NCBI GenBank assembly: GCA_034433615.1
Contig: DAOUAJ010000070.1
Location: 1-14,646 of the forward strand
Direction of reading: 5' to 3'
Origin: DAOUAJ01 sp034433615
GTDB taxonomy: Bacteria; Chloroflexota; Anaerolineae; DUEN01
Length of the DNA stretch: 14,646 nucleotides
In this document: positions 1 to 6,258 of the stretch, one piece after another
Position numbering within the stretch: position 1 is the stretch's first letter
How the letters are laid out: the number at the start of each line of letters is the position of its first letter
Notes under the pieces: model-generated
Told to the model about the DNA's origin: nothing
The model's input: only the letters and a program-made list of their open reading frames with translations
The model's database searches: none
Made by a program: the position numbers and the translations under genes

Positions 1-708
1 ACCGGAATCCTTCACGCCCATCTGCCGCTTGATCATAGACTCAGCCAGGTCACCCAGGGGGGCCAGCAGGCACAGAGCGCCAGCCAGAGCGATGGCCGTT
101 AGCACGGGGAGGCCCACCACCCACACGCCCAGGGCCGCGCCGCCGATCACGCCGATCACCCAACCGCCGATGGCCCCCTCCCATGTCTTCTTGGGGCTGA
201 GCCACGGAGCCAGCTTGTGTCGCCCGATGGAGATGCCCACAAAATACGCCCCGGAATCGGTGATCCAGGTGGTGAGGATCGCCAATGCCACCCAGTTCAG
301 GCCGTCGGGCCGCATGCGCAGTGCCACGAAAGGGGCTAACAGCCCGCCCAGGTAAACGGCTCCGGCCGCGGTCCAGGCCCAATCGGTGGCTGCTTGTACC
401 CGCCAGGGTAATTGCGGCCCGGTTTGGAACAACGCCAATACCAAAGTAAGGATCAGCCCGACCCCCAACACCTCACCGGTCGGCAGCAGCTCAGGCCAGA
501 AACCGCTGGCGATCAGAGCCAACATCCAGGCTACACCCGCCCAGGTGCACGGGTGGTGTCCACCTTGTCGCAAGAGGCGGAATAGTTCGATGCCAGCGAG
601 CGTGCCCACCAGGGCGATGGTGCCGAGCCACCAGTACCCACCCGCGTAAGCCAGGACGGCCACCAAGGGGATCAAGATGGCAGCGCTGAGGGCGCGATGA
701 CGGAACAA
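1..708 (-). CDS. cdsA: Phosphatidate cytidylyltransferase (CDP-diglyceride synthase), 3' end off the window
   Basis: Integral membrane enzyme that makes CDP-diacylglycerol from phosphatidic acid and CTP for phospholipid synthesis. 236 residues are visible; the family is usually 260-285, so about 30-40 C-terminal residues lie beyond the left edge. Hydrophobic segments fill most of the protein (for example residues 8-40, 59-70, 81-94, 112-130, 183-217). The family core TTWITDSGAYFVG is at 146-158, followed by SPKKTWEG (171-178), and the CdsA signature S-x-I-K-R-x4-K-D-x-G is seen as SMIKRQMGVKDSG at 224-236. The start is TTG at 708, because the frame is closed by TAA at 742-744, no ATG or GTG lies between, and GAGG sits 6 nt upstream. 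It lies 100 nt downstream of uppS, the usual order for this operon. Identity is secure; the start is probable. Confidence 0.93.
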   Translation of the reverse strand, partial: MFRHRALSAAILIPLVAVLAYAGGYWWLGTIALVGTLAGIELFRLLRQGGHHPCTWAGVAWMLALIASGFWPELLPTGEVLGVGLILTLVLALFQTGPQLPWRVQAATDWAWTAAGAVYLGGLLAPFVALRMRPDGLNWVALAILTTWITDSGAYFVGISIGRHKLAPWLSPKKTWEGAIGGWVIGVIGGAALGVWVVGLPVLTAIALAGALCLLAPLGDLAESMIKRQMGVKDSG

Positions 709-739
709 GGCAAGCCTCGTTGACCAGCCGGGATGGGGA

Positions 740-778
740 GATTAGGGGATTTTTAGCCTATCCCTCAATGTCCTAATC
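740..778 (-). other. Hairpin in the uppS-cdsA gap
   Basis: On the minus strand GATTAG pairs with CTAATC and, after an 8-nt one-sided bulge, GGGAT pairs with ATCCC around a 9-nt loop. No T-run follows on either strand, so it is not a typical intrinsic terminator. It could tune cdsA translation or mRNA decay. Function unknown. Confidence 0.4.
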
Positions 779-808
779 CCAGCTCCATTTGGTTGCGACT
801 TGGCCGGG

Positions 809-1522
809 CTAGGGGGTGGGAACTTTGCCGAAGCGCCGCTCGCGCCGAGCATATTCTACCAGCGCTTTGCGCAGTTCCTCCTTGTCAAAGTCAGGCCAGA
901 AGGTAGGGGTGGCGTAATACTCCGCGTAGGCTGCCTGCCAGATCAAGAAGTTGCTTAAGCGGTATTCGCCCCCGGTGCGAATGATGAGGTCTGGGTCCGG
1001 CAGCCCGCCCGTGTACAAGTACTGACTGAACAATTCCTCCGTTAGCGCTTCGGGCGGCACACCGTCAGCCATCAGATGACGGATGGCATCCAGAATCTCA
1101 GCCCGGCCACCGTAGTTGAACGCCACATTCAAGATGATGCGATCGTTCTGCCGGGTCAGTTCAACGGCTGAGCGGATCTGTTGCTGCAGGTGAGGATCAA
1201 TCCCGGTCAGCCGACCACTGTGACGAATTTGCACGCCGTTGCGATGTAGTTCATGAAGCTGACGCTGGATGGTCTCGTTCAGCAGACGCATGAGCCCCTG
1301 TACTTCTTCAGGGGGCCGCGACCAGTTCTCTGTAGAAAAGGCATAGATGGTCAGAACCTTAATGCCGAACTCAACGCATCCCTCCAGCACGCGGCGGATG
1401 TTTTCGGTGCCCGCGCGATGCCCCATCAGCCGGGGCAGGCCGCGCGCCTGGGCCCATCGCCCGTTCCCATCCATGATGATGCCCACGTGATAAGGTATCC
1501 GCGTCAGTTCGTTCTTGCCCAC
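809..1522 (-). CDS. uppS: Isoprenyl diphosphate synthase (undecaprenyl diphosphate synthase family)
   Basis: Cis-prenyltransferase that extends farnesyl diphosphate with isopentenyl diphosphate to build the C55 lipid carrier for cell-wall precursors. It is a soluble, membrane-associated homodimer. At 237 residues it has full family length. Visible motifs are HVGIIMDGNGRWA at 12-24 with the catalytic Asp18, GHRAG at 34-38, YAFSTENW at 60-67, NVAFNYGGRAEI in the middle, and DPDLIIRTGGEYRLSNF followed by WQAAYAEYY and WPDF near the C-terminus. The start is GTG at 1522, with AAAGGA upstream at 7-nt spacing. It sits between frr and cdsA, but a terminator-like hairpin and about 200 nt separate it from frr. 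Chain length of the product cannot be read from the sequence, although the operon context favours the C55 product. Confidence 0.96.
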   Translation of the reverse strand: MGKNELTRIPYHVGIIMDGNGRWAQARGLPRLMGHRAGTENIRRVLEGCVEFGIKVLTIYAFSTENWSRPPEEVQGLMRLLNETIQRQLHELHRNGVQIRHSGRLTGIDPHLQQQIRSAVELTRQNDRIILNVAFNYGGRAEILDAIRHLMADGVPPEALTEELFSQYLYTGGLPDPDLIIRTGGEYRLSNFLIWQAAYAEYYATPTFWPDFDKEELRKALVEYARRERRFGKVPTP

Positions 1523-1653
1523 CCCTGATTCCTTTCGAGGTCACAACAGCTCAGGCGCCGGGCACTTCGGGCTCATTCCTGCCGCTACGACCTCCTCCAG
1601 AGGCCGGTCATGCTACGATGAGTCAGGGCCCGGTACCTGTGGCTAAACCGAAC

Positions 1654-1706
1654 AAAAAGGAGGGATTGAGCTGCTCTAACCCCGAACGAGCAAGGCTTAT
1701 CCCTCC
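1654..1706 (-). terminator. Intrinsic terminator or attenuator between frr and uppS
   Basis: On the minus strand GGAGGGAT (1706-1699) pairs perfectly with ATCCCTCC (1666-1659), inner TGCTC/GAGCA pairs extend the stem, and five T residues (1658-1654) follow at once. This is the textbook layout of a rho-independent terminator. No clear promoter was seen between it and uppS, so it more likely lowers than abolishes transcription of uppS and cdsA. Confidence 0.8.
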
Positions 1707-1730
1707 TCCCCGATCAGCGCTATTGAGACC

Positions 1731-2288
1731 TCAAATCTCTCTGATCTCCGCTTCTTTGGCCTTGCCGACCTTGTCCACCTGCTCGATGTAGCGATCGGTC
1801 AGTTCCTGAACTTTGTCTATCGCGCGATGTAACTCATCCTCGGAGATCAGTTTCTCTTTTTCAAATTCGCGCAGATCATTGATACTATCACGTCGGACGT
1901 TGCGAACAGCCACTCTCCCCTCTTCCACCCGTCGTGCAACTAACCTGACGAGCTCGCGCCGTCGCTCCTCGGTCAGACGAGGGATGGAAAGGCGGATCAG
2001 CTTCCCGTCATTCATGGGTGTCAGCCCCAGGTCAGATTTGAGGATCGCCTTCTCGATGAGGCCAATGTCGCCAGGGTTGAACGGCCGAATGGTCAACAGG
2101 CGGGGCTCCGGTACAGAGATGGTCGCCAGCTGCTGTAAAGGAGTGGGCATCCCGTAGTAATCTACCGGCAGTCGTTCGACCAGGGCTGGTGAGGCTCGGC
2201 CGGTACGCACCGTGCGTAAGTCGTCCTGCAAGGCCTCAACCGCTTTTTGCATGCGTTCTTCTGCGTCCCGCAGTACATCGTTGATCAT
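1731..2288 (-). CDS. frr: Ribosome recycling factor (RRF)
   Basis: Cytoplasmic factor that, with EF-G, splits the post-termination ribosome so subunits can be reused. It has 185 residues, the standard length. The N-terminal and C-terminal helices of the three-helix bundle carry the usual residues (INDVLRDAEERMQKAVEALQ near the start, LRTVRTGRASPALVE at about 25-39). The middle beta domain has VDYYGMPTPLQQLATISVPEPR and IRPFNPGDI, and the tail helix has RDSINDLREFEKEKLISEDE. The start was set at ATG 2288 rather than at an in-frame codon 7 residues upstream, because AGGAG lies 8 nt before it and the family begins with MI-D. It is 46 nt downstream of pyrH and clearly in the same operon. Confidence 0.97.
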   Translation of the reverse strand: MINDVLRDAEERMQKAVEALQDDLRTVRTGRASPALVERLPVDYYGMPTPLQQLATISVPEPRLLTIRPFNPGDIGLIEKAILKSDLGLTPMNDGKLIRLSIPRLTEERRRELVRLVARRVEEGRVAVRNVRRDSINDLREFEKEKLISEDELHRAIDKVQELTDRYIEQVDKVGKAKEAEIREI

Positions 2289-2334
2289 CGTGGTGTCTCC
2301 TGGCTGCAATCACAAAAACGACCAAAGGGCAGCA

Positions 2335-3051
2335 TCAATACGCGATCACCGTCCCAATCGCTTCGCCACACACAACCCGCTCCAGGCTTCCCTCTTCCCA
2401 CAGGTCAACGACATAGATGGGCAGATCGTTGTCCATACACAAGGTGATCGCCGTGCTGTCCATGATGCCGACCCGCATGTTGAGCGCTTCAATGTAGGTC
2501 AGCCGGTCAAATCGCCGCGCCTCGGGATCGAGCATGGGATCGCGGTCGTACACCGCATCCACTTTGGTGGCTTTGATCAACACCTCAGCGTCAATTTCCA
2601 TGGCGCGCAAGGCGGCTGCGGTGTCGGTGGTGAAATAGGGATTGCCCGTCCCCGCTCCCAGGATCACGATATATCCTTTTTCCAGGTGATGGATGGCCCG
2701 TCGGCGGATGTACGGCTCGGCGATCTCTCGCATCTCGATCGCCGTCTGGACGCGAGTCGTGGCCCCCAACCGCTCCAGAGCATCCTGCAAAGCCAGCGCG
2801 TTCATGACCGTGGCCAGCATACCCATGTGGTCTGCGGTCGCGCGATCCATACCGTGCTCCAGGCCATCCTTGCCACGCCAGATGTTGCCAGCCCCCAGGA
2901 CAATGGCAACCTCTACCCCCAGGTTCTTGACACGAAGTATTTTGGCCGCTACCTCCTCTGCGCGGTTGGGATCAATGCCAAATCCACTCGGCCCGGCCAG
3001 CGCTTCGCCGCCCAGTTTGAGCAAGATACGCCGGTACTTCAGCTCTGCCAT
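2335..3051 (-). CDS. pyrH: UMP kinase
   Basis: Hexameric bacterial UMP kinase of the amino-acid-kinase fold; it phosphorylates UMP to UDP with ATP in pyrimidine nucleotide synthesis. It has 238 residues, as expected. Visible are the N-terminal phosphate-binding loop KLGGEAL (12-18), LGAGNIWRG at 52-60, the UMP-binding ATADHMGMLATVMNA at 71-85, GTGNPYFTTDTAAALRA at 134-150 and the ATP-site KATKVDAVYDRDP at 160-172, then MDSTA. ATG at 3051 is 23 nt after the tsf stop codon. No strong Shine-Dalgarno is visible at the ideal distance, so translation may rely on coupling to tsf. Confidence 0.97.
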   Translation of the reverse strand: MAELKYRRILLKLGGEALAGPSGFGIDPNRAEEVAAKILRVKNLGVEVAIVLGAGNIWRGKDGLEHGMDRATADHMGMLATVMNALALQDALERLGATTRVQTAIEMREIAEPYIRRRAIHHLEKGYIVILGAGTGNPYFTTDTAAALRAMEIDAEVLIKATKVDAVYDRDPMLDPEARRFDRLTYIEALNMRVGIMDSTAITLCMDNDLPIYVVDLWEEGSLERVVCGEAIGTVIAY

Positions 3052-3074
3052 TGTCTGTTGATCTCTTCCTGGGC

Positions 3075-3668
3075 TTATTGCCCCAACTCGTACCGGACGA
3101 AACGGCGCACGACGATATTCTCGCCCAGTTTAGCAATAGCCTGCGTGATCAGGCTTTGCACCGTGATGCCTTCATCCTTGATGAACGGTTGACGTAACAA
3201 ACAGTTCTCCTCGTAGAACTTTTCCAGCTTGCCTTCCACCATGCGCTCGATGACGTGCTCTGGTTTGCCAGAACCGGCGATCTGAGCGCGGTAACCTTGC
3301 CTTTCCCGCTCAAGCACCTCGGCCGGTATGTCTGCCACATCTAGGTACTGCGGGCAAGCGGCCACGACCTGCATGGCCAGGTCCTTTGCTAATTGCTGAA
3401 ATTCGGGGGTGCGTGCCACAAAGTCCGTCTCGCAGTTGAGCTCGACCAGCGCGGCCGCTCGCGCTCCCGTGTGCACGTAAGCACCGATGATCCCTTCTCG
3501 CGCCTCGCGGCCGGCCTTCTTGGCGGCTGTAGCCAATCCCTTCTCGCGCAGCAACTCTACAGCTTTGTCGAAATCGCCGCCCGTTTGTTGTAATGCGTTA
3601 CGGCAGTCCAGCACTCCTGCTCCTGTCGCTGCACGTAAGTCCTTCACCATACTCGCTGTGATTTCCAA
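3075..3668 (-). CDS. tsf: Translation elongation factor Ts (short form)
   Basis: Guanine nucleotide exchange factor that recharges EF-Tu with GTP during elongation. It has 197 residues, the short form seen in Thermus-like and many thermophilic lineages, lacking about one third of the E. coli protein. The N-terminal UBA-like domain carries MVKDLRAATGAGVLDCRNAL at 7-26; the lysine usual in this first signature is an arginine here (DCRNAL). The second signature ELNCETDFVAR is intact at 76-86. The start is TTG at 3668: AGGAG is 8 nt upstream, and the resulting N-terminus MEITASMVK matches family members. An open extension to 3731 has no comparable ribosome binding site. It lies 92 nt downstream of rpsB, with a hairpin between. 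Confidence 0.95.
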   Translation of the reverse strand: MEITASMVKDLRAATGAGVLDCRNALQQTGGDFDKAVELLREKGLATAAKKAGREAREGIIGAYVHTGARAAALVELNCETDFVARTPEFQQLAKDLAMQVVAACPQYLDVADIPAEVLERERQGYRAQIAGSGKPEHVIERMVEGKLEKFYEENCLLRQPFIKDEGITVQSLITQAIAKLGENIVVRRFVRYELGQ

Positions 3669-3730
3669 GGTCCTCGCTCCTGACTGAGAATGATCCCCCT
3701 CAGACCCCCACGGGGCTGAGATGACACACA

Positions 3731-3754
3731 AAGAGGCCGGAGCAGCCCGGCCTC
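3731..3754 (-). terminator. Hairpin between rpsB and tsf, possible partial terminator
   Basis: GAGGCCGG (3733-3740) and CCGGCCTC (3747-3754) form a perfect 8-bp GC-rich stem with a 6-nt loop. On the minus strand it is followed by TTTGTGTGT, a poor T-tract. It starts 6 nt after the rpsB stop codon. It is likely a weak terminator or a 3'-end-protecting structure that sets the S2 to EF-Ts ratio. Confidence 0.55.
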
Positions 3755-3760
3755 CTGTTT

Positions 3761-4696
3761 TCAGTCCACTTCTGCCTTGTCTGCCTCTGCCTCTTCCTCA
3801 GCCGCAAAGACCTCAGCCGCGGCAGATTCTTCCTCCTCATCCAGCTCAAGGATCTCCTCTTCCATCTGTACCTCTTCCTCGAGCTCGATCAGGGCCTCTT
3901 CATCCAGATCGTCTAGAGCGCCCGCCCGGATCTTGGCCAACGTTGACGGGCCAAGCAGTTGCTCCTCCGTCTCTGCTTCCTCTGCGACCTCCTCCTCGGC
4001 CATGGTCGCCGCGCGGATCTGCTGGCCTTCGACGATCGCATCTGCTATCTTAGCCGTGATCAACTTGATAGCCCGGATGGCGTCATCATTGGAGGGGATT
4101 GCCACATCAATGGGGTCCGGATCACAGTTGGTGTCCACCATGGCAACGATGGGGATACGCAGTTTGTTCGCCTCCTTAACAGCGATACCTTCCCGACGCA
4201 CATCAATCATGAAGAGGAGATCTGGCAAACGCCGCATGTTCTTCAGGCCGCCGATGCGGCGATTGAGCTTGGCGATCTCACGAGTCAGGAGAAGCGCTTC
4301 CTTCTTGGGCAGCGTCTCCAGTTCACCGTTATCCCGGCGCCGTTCCAGTTCCATCAGGTAATCGGTACGCTGTCGAATGGTGCGGAAATTGGTCAACGTA
4401 CCACCCAACCAACGCTGGTTGACGTAAGGCATCCCACACCGCTCGGCCTCGGCAGCGATGGTGTCCTGCGCCTGCTTCTTCGTCCCCACAAAGAGGACTG
4501 TCCCACCCGTAGCCGCGGTCTCCTGGACCAGCTTGTAGGCCTGATCCAGGCGGGCCATGGTTTGCTGCAGATCAATTATGTGAATCCCATTGCGCTCCGT
4601 GAAGATGTACTGCTTCATTTTCGGATTCCACCGCCGTGTGCGGTGACCGAAATGAACGCCGGCCTCCAGGAGCTGCTTTAACGTCACGACTGCCAC
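3761..4696 (-). CDS. rpsB: 30S ribosomal protein S2 with long acidic C-terminal extension
   Basis: Ribosomal protein uS2, which binds the back of the 30S head-body junction and is needed for S1 and S21 association in many bacteria. It has 311 residues. The S2 core runs to about residue 232: LLEAGVHFGHRTRRWNPKM (9-27), the first family signature region around NQRWLGGTLTNF (93-104), and PDLLFMIDVRREG with KEANKLRIPIVAMVDTN (158-190). Residues 233-311 form an extension with 34 Asp/Glu and only 3 Lys/Arg among 79. The start is GTG at 4696, because AGGAGG lies 8 nt upstream and the product then begins MAVVTLKQLLEAG like other S2 proteins. The open frame continues upstream to 4822, but that part is the repeat-containing leader. 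It is the first gene of the operon. Confidence 0.96.
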   Translation of the reverse strand: MAVVTLKQLLEAGVHFGHRTRRWNPKMKQYIFTERNGIHIIDLQQTMARLDQAYKLVQETAATGGTVLFVGTKKQAQDTIAAEAERCGMPYVNQRWLGGTLTNFRTIRQRTDYLMELERRRDNGELETLPKKEALLLTREIAKLNRRIGGLKNMRRLPDLLFMIDVRREGIAVKEANKLRIPIVAMVDTNCDPDPIDVAIPSNDDAIRAIKLITAKIADAIVEGQQIRAATMAEEEVAEEAETEEQLLGPSTLAKIRAGALDDLDEEALIELEEEVQMEEEILELDEEEESAAAEVFAAEEEAEADKAEVD

Positions 4697-4761
4697 TTTC
4701 GTTTCCTCCTCTTTTGTTTTGTTCCTCCACCTCTCGACTGCGCCAGACCGCCCGATCGTAG

Positions 4762-4833
4762 GTAACCTGAAGGCCACAGGTAGCCCGAAGACCACAAGTA
4801 GCCTGGCGGCCACAGGCGGCACGTTGGCTGCAG
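4762..4833 (-). repeat. Tandem 18-nt repeats in the rpsB leader that can form serial mini-hairpins
   Basis: Three clear copies (4762-4779, 4780-4797, 4798-4815) and one weak copy (4816-4833) of an 18-nt unit, about CTGTGGCCTTCAGGTTAC on the minus strand. In RNA, each clear copy plus the last two bases of the unit before it can fold as a 5-bp stem with a 7-nt loop. The pairs are GCCTG/CAGGC for the upstream copy and ACCTG/CAGGT for the downstream copy. The middle copy keeps only four pairs, two of them G-U. The loops begin UGGYC. The array lies about 65-135 nt before the rpsB start codon. Confidence 0.6.
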
Positions 4834-4890
4834 TTCCCTGATTGAGAAGGCGAGAGGTGTGTGTGATAGGTGTTACTCACCCAAAGAGAA

Positions 4891-4919
4891 AGTATAGCAC
4901 AAAGTTGAAGGCATGTCCA
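4891..4919 (-). promoter_or_regulatory. Promoter of the rpsB-tsf-pyrH-frr-uppS-cdsA operon
   Basis: On the minus strand -35 TGGACA (4919-4914) and -10 TATACT (4896-4891) are separated by 17 bp; both boxes match the sigma70 consensus in 5 of 6 positions. Transcription would begin near 4884, giving a leader of about 190 nt. It shares almost all its bases with a rightward promoter. Confidence 0.75.
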
Positions 4920-4933
4920 ACCTGTGCTATACT
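4905..4933 (+). promoter_or_regulatory. Promoter of the Trm112-like gene
   Basis: -35 TTGAAG (4905-4910), 17-bp spacer, -10 TATACT (4928-4933). It is back to back with the leftward rpsB promoter: the two -35 hexamers are only 3 bp apart and each spacer contains the other's -35. The predicted start near 4940 leaves a 40-nt untranslated leader. Confidence 0.7.
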
Positions 4934-4979
4934 GTTTTTGTTGAGCGTAGCCCACCTGATGCCGATATAAGGAGGCGCG

Positions 4980-5225
4980 ATGGCGGTAGATTCAGAGTTA
5001 TTGCAGATCCTGCGTTGTCCGGCTTGCGTGAGCGGCCCCGGCCGGCGCCCCGGCCCCGACCCAGGCCGGCTGCTGTTGGTGAAAGATACCTGGCTGGTCT
5101 GTCAGGAAGAAGGATGTGGTCGCAAATATCCCATCAAGGACGACATCCCAGTGATGCTGATCGAAGAAGGGGATAAGTGGGTCAACACCCCCGTAGAAGA
5201 ACTGCCAGTCCCCGCCCCTGTCTGA
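4980..5225 (+). CDS. Trm112-like zinc-ribbon protein (UPF0434/YcaR family)
   Basis: Small cytoplasmic protein of 81 residues. It begins with the family's LLQILRCPAC (7-16), followed by a Gly/Pro/Arg-rich loop, then VCQEEGCGRKYPIKDDIPVML (40-60). The four cysteines C13, C16, C41 and C46 are placed to bind one zinc. In eukaryotes and archaea Trm112 is the activating partner of methyltransferases acting on tRNA, rRNA and release factors; the bacterial role is less settled, so partner and substrate are inference. The ATG has AAGGAGG just upstream. The loop between the CxxC and the third Cys is longer and more Pro/Gly-rich than in short relatives, and the tail ends in PVEELPVPAPV. It is transcribed divergently from the ribosomal operon through an overlapping promoter. 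Confidence 0.85.
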   Translation: MAVDSELLQILRCPACVSGPGRRPGPDPGRLLLVKDTWLVCQEEGCGRKYPIKDDIPVMLIEEGDKWVNTPVEELPVPAPV

Positions 5226-5235
5226 TCCTCGCCGA

Positions 5236-5278
5236 TCCCAAACCCGAAAGGTCTGTTTGAGACCCTTCGGGTTTGGGA
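5236..5278. terminator. Hairpin between two convergent genes, possible bidirectional terminator
   Basis: TCCCAAACCCGAA (5236-5248) pairs perfectly with TTCGGGTTTGGGA (5266-5278) over 13 bp. After one mismatch, GGTCT/AGACC continues the stem to a 5-nt loop. It sits between the stop codons of the Trm112-like gene (+) and rnz (-). No T-run flanks it on either side, so termination may need Rho, or the structure may protect 3' ends. Confidence 0.65.
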
Positions 5279-5292
5279 CTATGCCGCTTCGC

Positions 5293-6258
5293 TCACGTCT
5301 CCTCTTCGTTCTCTAGCTGTTCCTCGTGCACACGAATATTGCGGCCCCCCCTGAGGATGCGAAAACGGTCGAAATCGTTGGCGACCACCGTGTTAGGAAA
5401 GATAGGCTGCGCCTCGGCCAGGACGCGTTGGGCGCCGTAGCGACGGGAAATATGGGTCAGGATGAGCTGCTTGACCTCTGCCGTCCGGGCCAGCCGGGCG
5501 GCCTGTGCCGCTGTCAGATGACCAAATGCCTGGGCCATCTCAGCCTCTTCCTCACAGTACGTCGCCTCGATCACCAGGGCGTCCGCCCCATAGGCAGGTT
5601 CTATCAGGCCGTCTGTGCTCCCGGCATCCCCTACGAAGATGAGCCGTGCGCCCGGCTCCTCTGGCCCCAACACGTCGTCCGGACGAATCACACGGCCATC
5701 TTCCAGAGTAATCGTTTCGCCCTGAACCAGTTGGCGGCGTACCGGCCCCGCTGGCACCCCCAGCGCCTGCGCCCGCTCCGGTAAGAACGGCCGTCGCGGC
5801 TTCTCGATGAAAGCGAAGCCAAAACACCCCGCCCCGCGATGATCAACAGGGAAGGCGCTCAATGTGAACGTGGCGTCCTCGAAGATCACGCCGGCTTCAA
5901 TCACGTGGTAATAAACTTGCAACGGCACTCGCCCCGGGCCGAATACCACATCCATCAATCCTTTCACCCGCTGTAGTGCCCACTGCCCACCGTACAAATC
6001 CAGCCGGTCCATCATCTCCCAGCGGCCAAAGGTGGAGGCCAGTCCACCCAGCCCCAGGATGTGGTCCAGATGCCCGTGGGTCAACAGGATGCGGTCCAGC
6101 CGGCGAAAGCCCAGGCCGCTGCGTAGCAACTGGCGCTGTGTCCCCTCGCCGCAGTCAATCATGAAGCGGTATTCCTTGTACAGGACGATGGCCGAGGACA
6201 GTCCACGCCGCACGGACGGGGCTGAGGCCGACGTGCCCAGGAAGATCAGCTCAAACAT
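5293..6258 (-). CDS. rnz: Ribonuclease Z (tRNA 3' endonuclease)
   Basis: Zinc-dependent endonuclease of the metallo-beta-lactamase fold that cuts tRNA precursors after the discriminator base. It has 321 residues, normal for the short bacterial form. The zinc ligands are all visible: H61, H63, D65 and H66 in HGHLDH, H140 in FPVDH, D211 in VGDAG and H269 in LTHIS. AFGHLTA at 244-250 is the usual GHxTA motif. The N-terminus FLGTSASAPSVRRGLSS is typical, and the stretch around 105-118 (FGPGRVPLQVYYHV) plus PRRPFLPERAQALGV (154-168) corresponds to the region near the tRNA-binding exosite. ATG at 6258 lies inside the 3' end of rtcA, a 13-nt overlap, with a GGAG-type site within rtcA, so the two are probably translationally coupled. 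Confidence 0.96.
   Translation of the reverse strand: MFELIFLGTSASAPSVRRGLSSAIVLYKEYRFMIDCGEGTQRQLLRSGLGFRRLDRILLTHGHLDHILGLGGLASTFGRWEMMDRLDLYGGQWALQRVKGLMDVVFGPGRVPLQVYYHVIEAGVIFEDATFTLSAFPVDHRGAGCFGFAFIEKPRRPFLPERAQALGVPAGPVRRQLVQGETITLEDGRVIRPDDVLGPEEPGARLIFVGDAGSTDGLIEPAYGADALVIEATYCEEEAEMAQAFGHLTAAQAARLARTAEVKQLILTHISRRYGAQRVLAEAQPIFPNTVVANDFDRFRILRGGRNIRVHEEQLENEEET

Larger units (their letters stand above)
4891..4933. repeat. 11-bp perfect inverted repeat holding both -10 boxes
   Basis: AGTATAGCACA at 4891-4901 is the exact reverse complement of TGTGCTATACT at 4923-4933, with 21 bp between. Nearly symmetric GTTG/CAAC inside adds to the dyad. The symmetry goes beyond the hexamers themselves (the GCACA/TGTGC part is not required by a -10 box), so a dimeric regulator may bind here. 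Confidence 0.8.

Noticed and set aside
50..382. 110-residue minus-strand frame rich in Arg/Gly near the left edge
   Set aside because: Wrong frame of cdsA; the correct frame shows the CdsA signature.
1523..1653. Possible T-box or riboswitch before uppS, given GGTACCGGG and the adjacent terminator
   Set aside because: The T-box core AGGGTGGNACCGCG is not present and no specifier-loop architecture was recognised.
2212..3192. 326-residue open frame on the plus strand across frr and pyrH
   Set aside because: Antisense to two certain genes, with no recognisable protein features; a shadow frame of GC-rich coding DNA.
3777..4361. Serine-rich 194-residue plus-strand frame
   Set aside because: The Ser run is simply the antisense reading of the GAG/GAA-rich acidic tail of S2.
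3959..4681. 240-residue open frame on the plus strand opposite rpsB
   Set aside because: Fully antisense to the S2 core, which has clear family motifs; no independent start signal.
4697..4955. Upstream in-frame extension of rpsB to 4822 and an overlapping 127-residue frame
   Set aside because: The AGGAGG and family N-terminus fix the start at 4696; the extension translates the leader repeats and has no S2 similarity.
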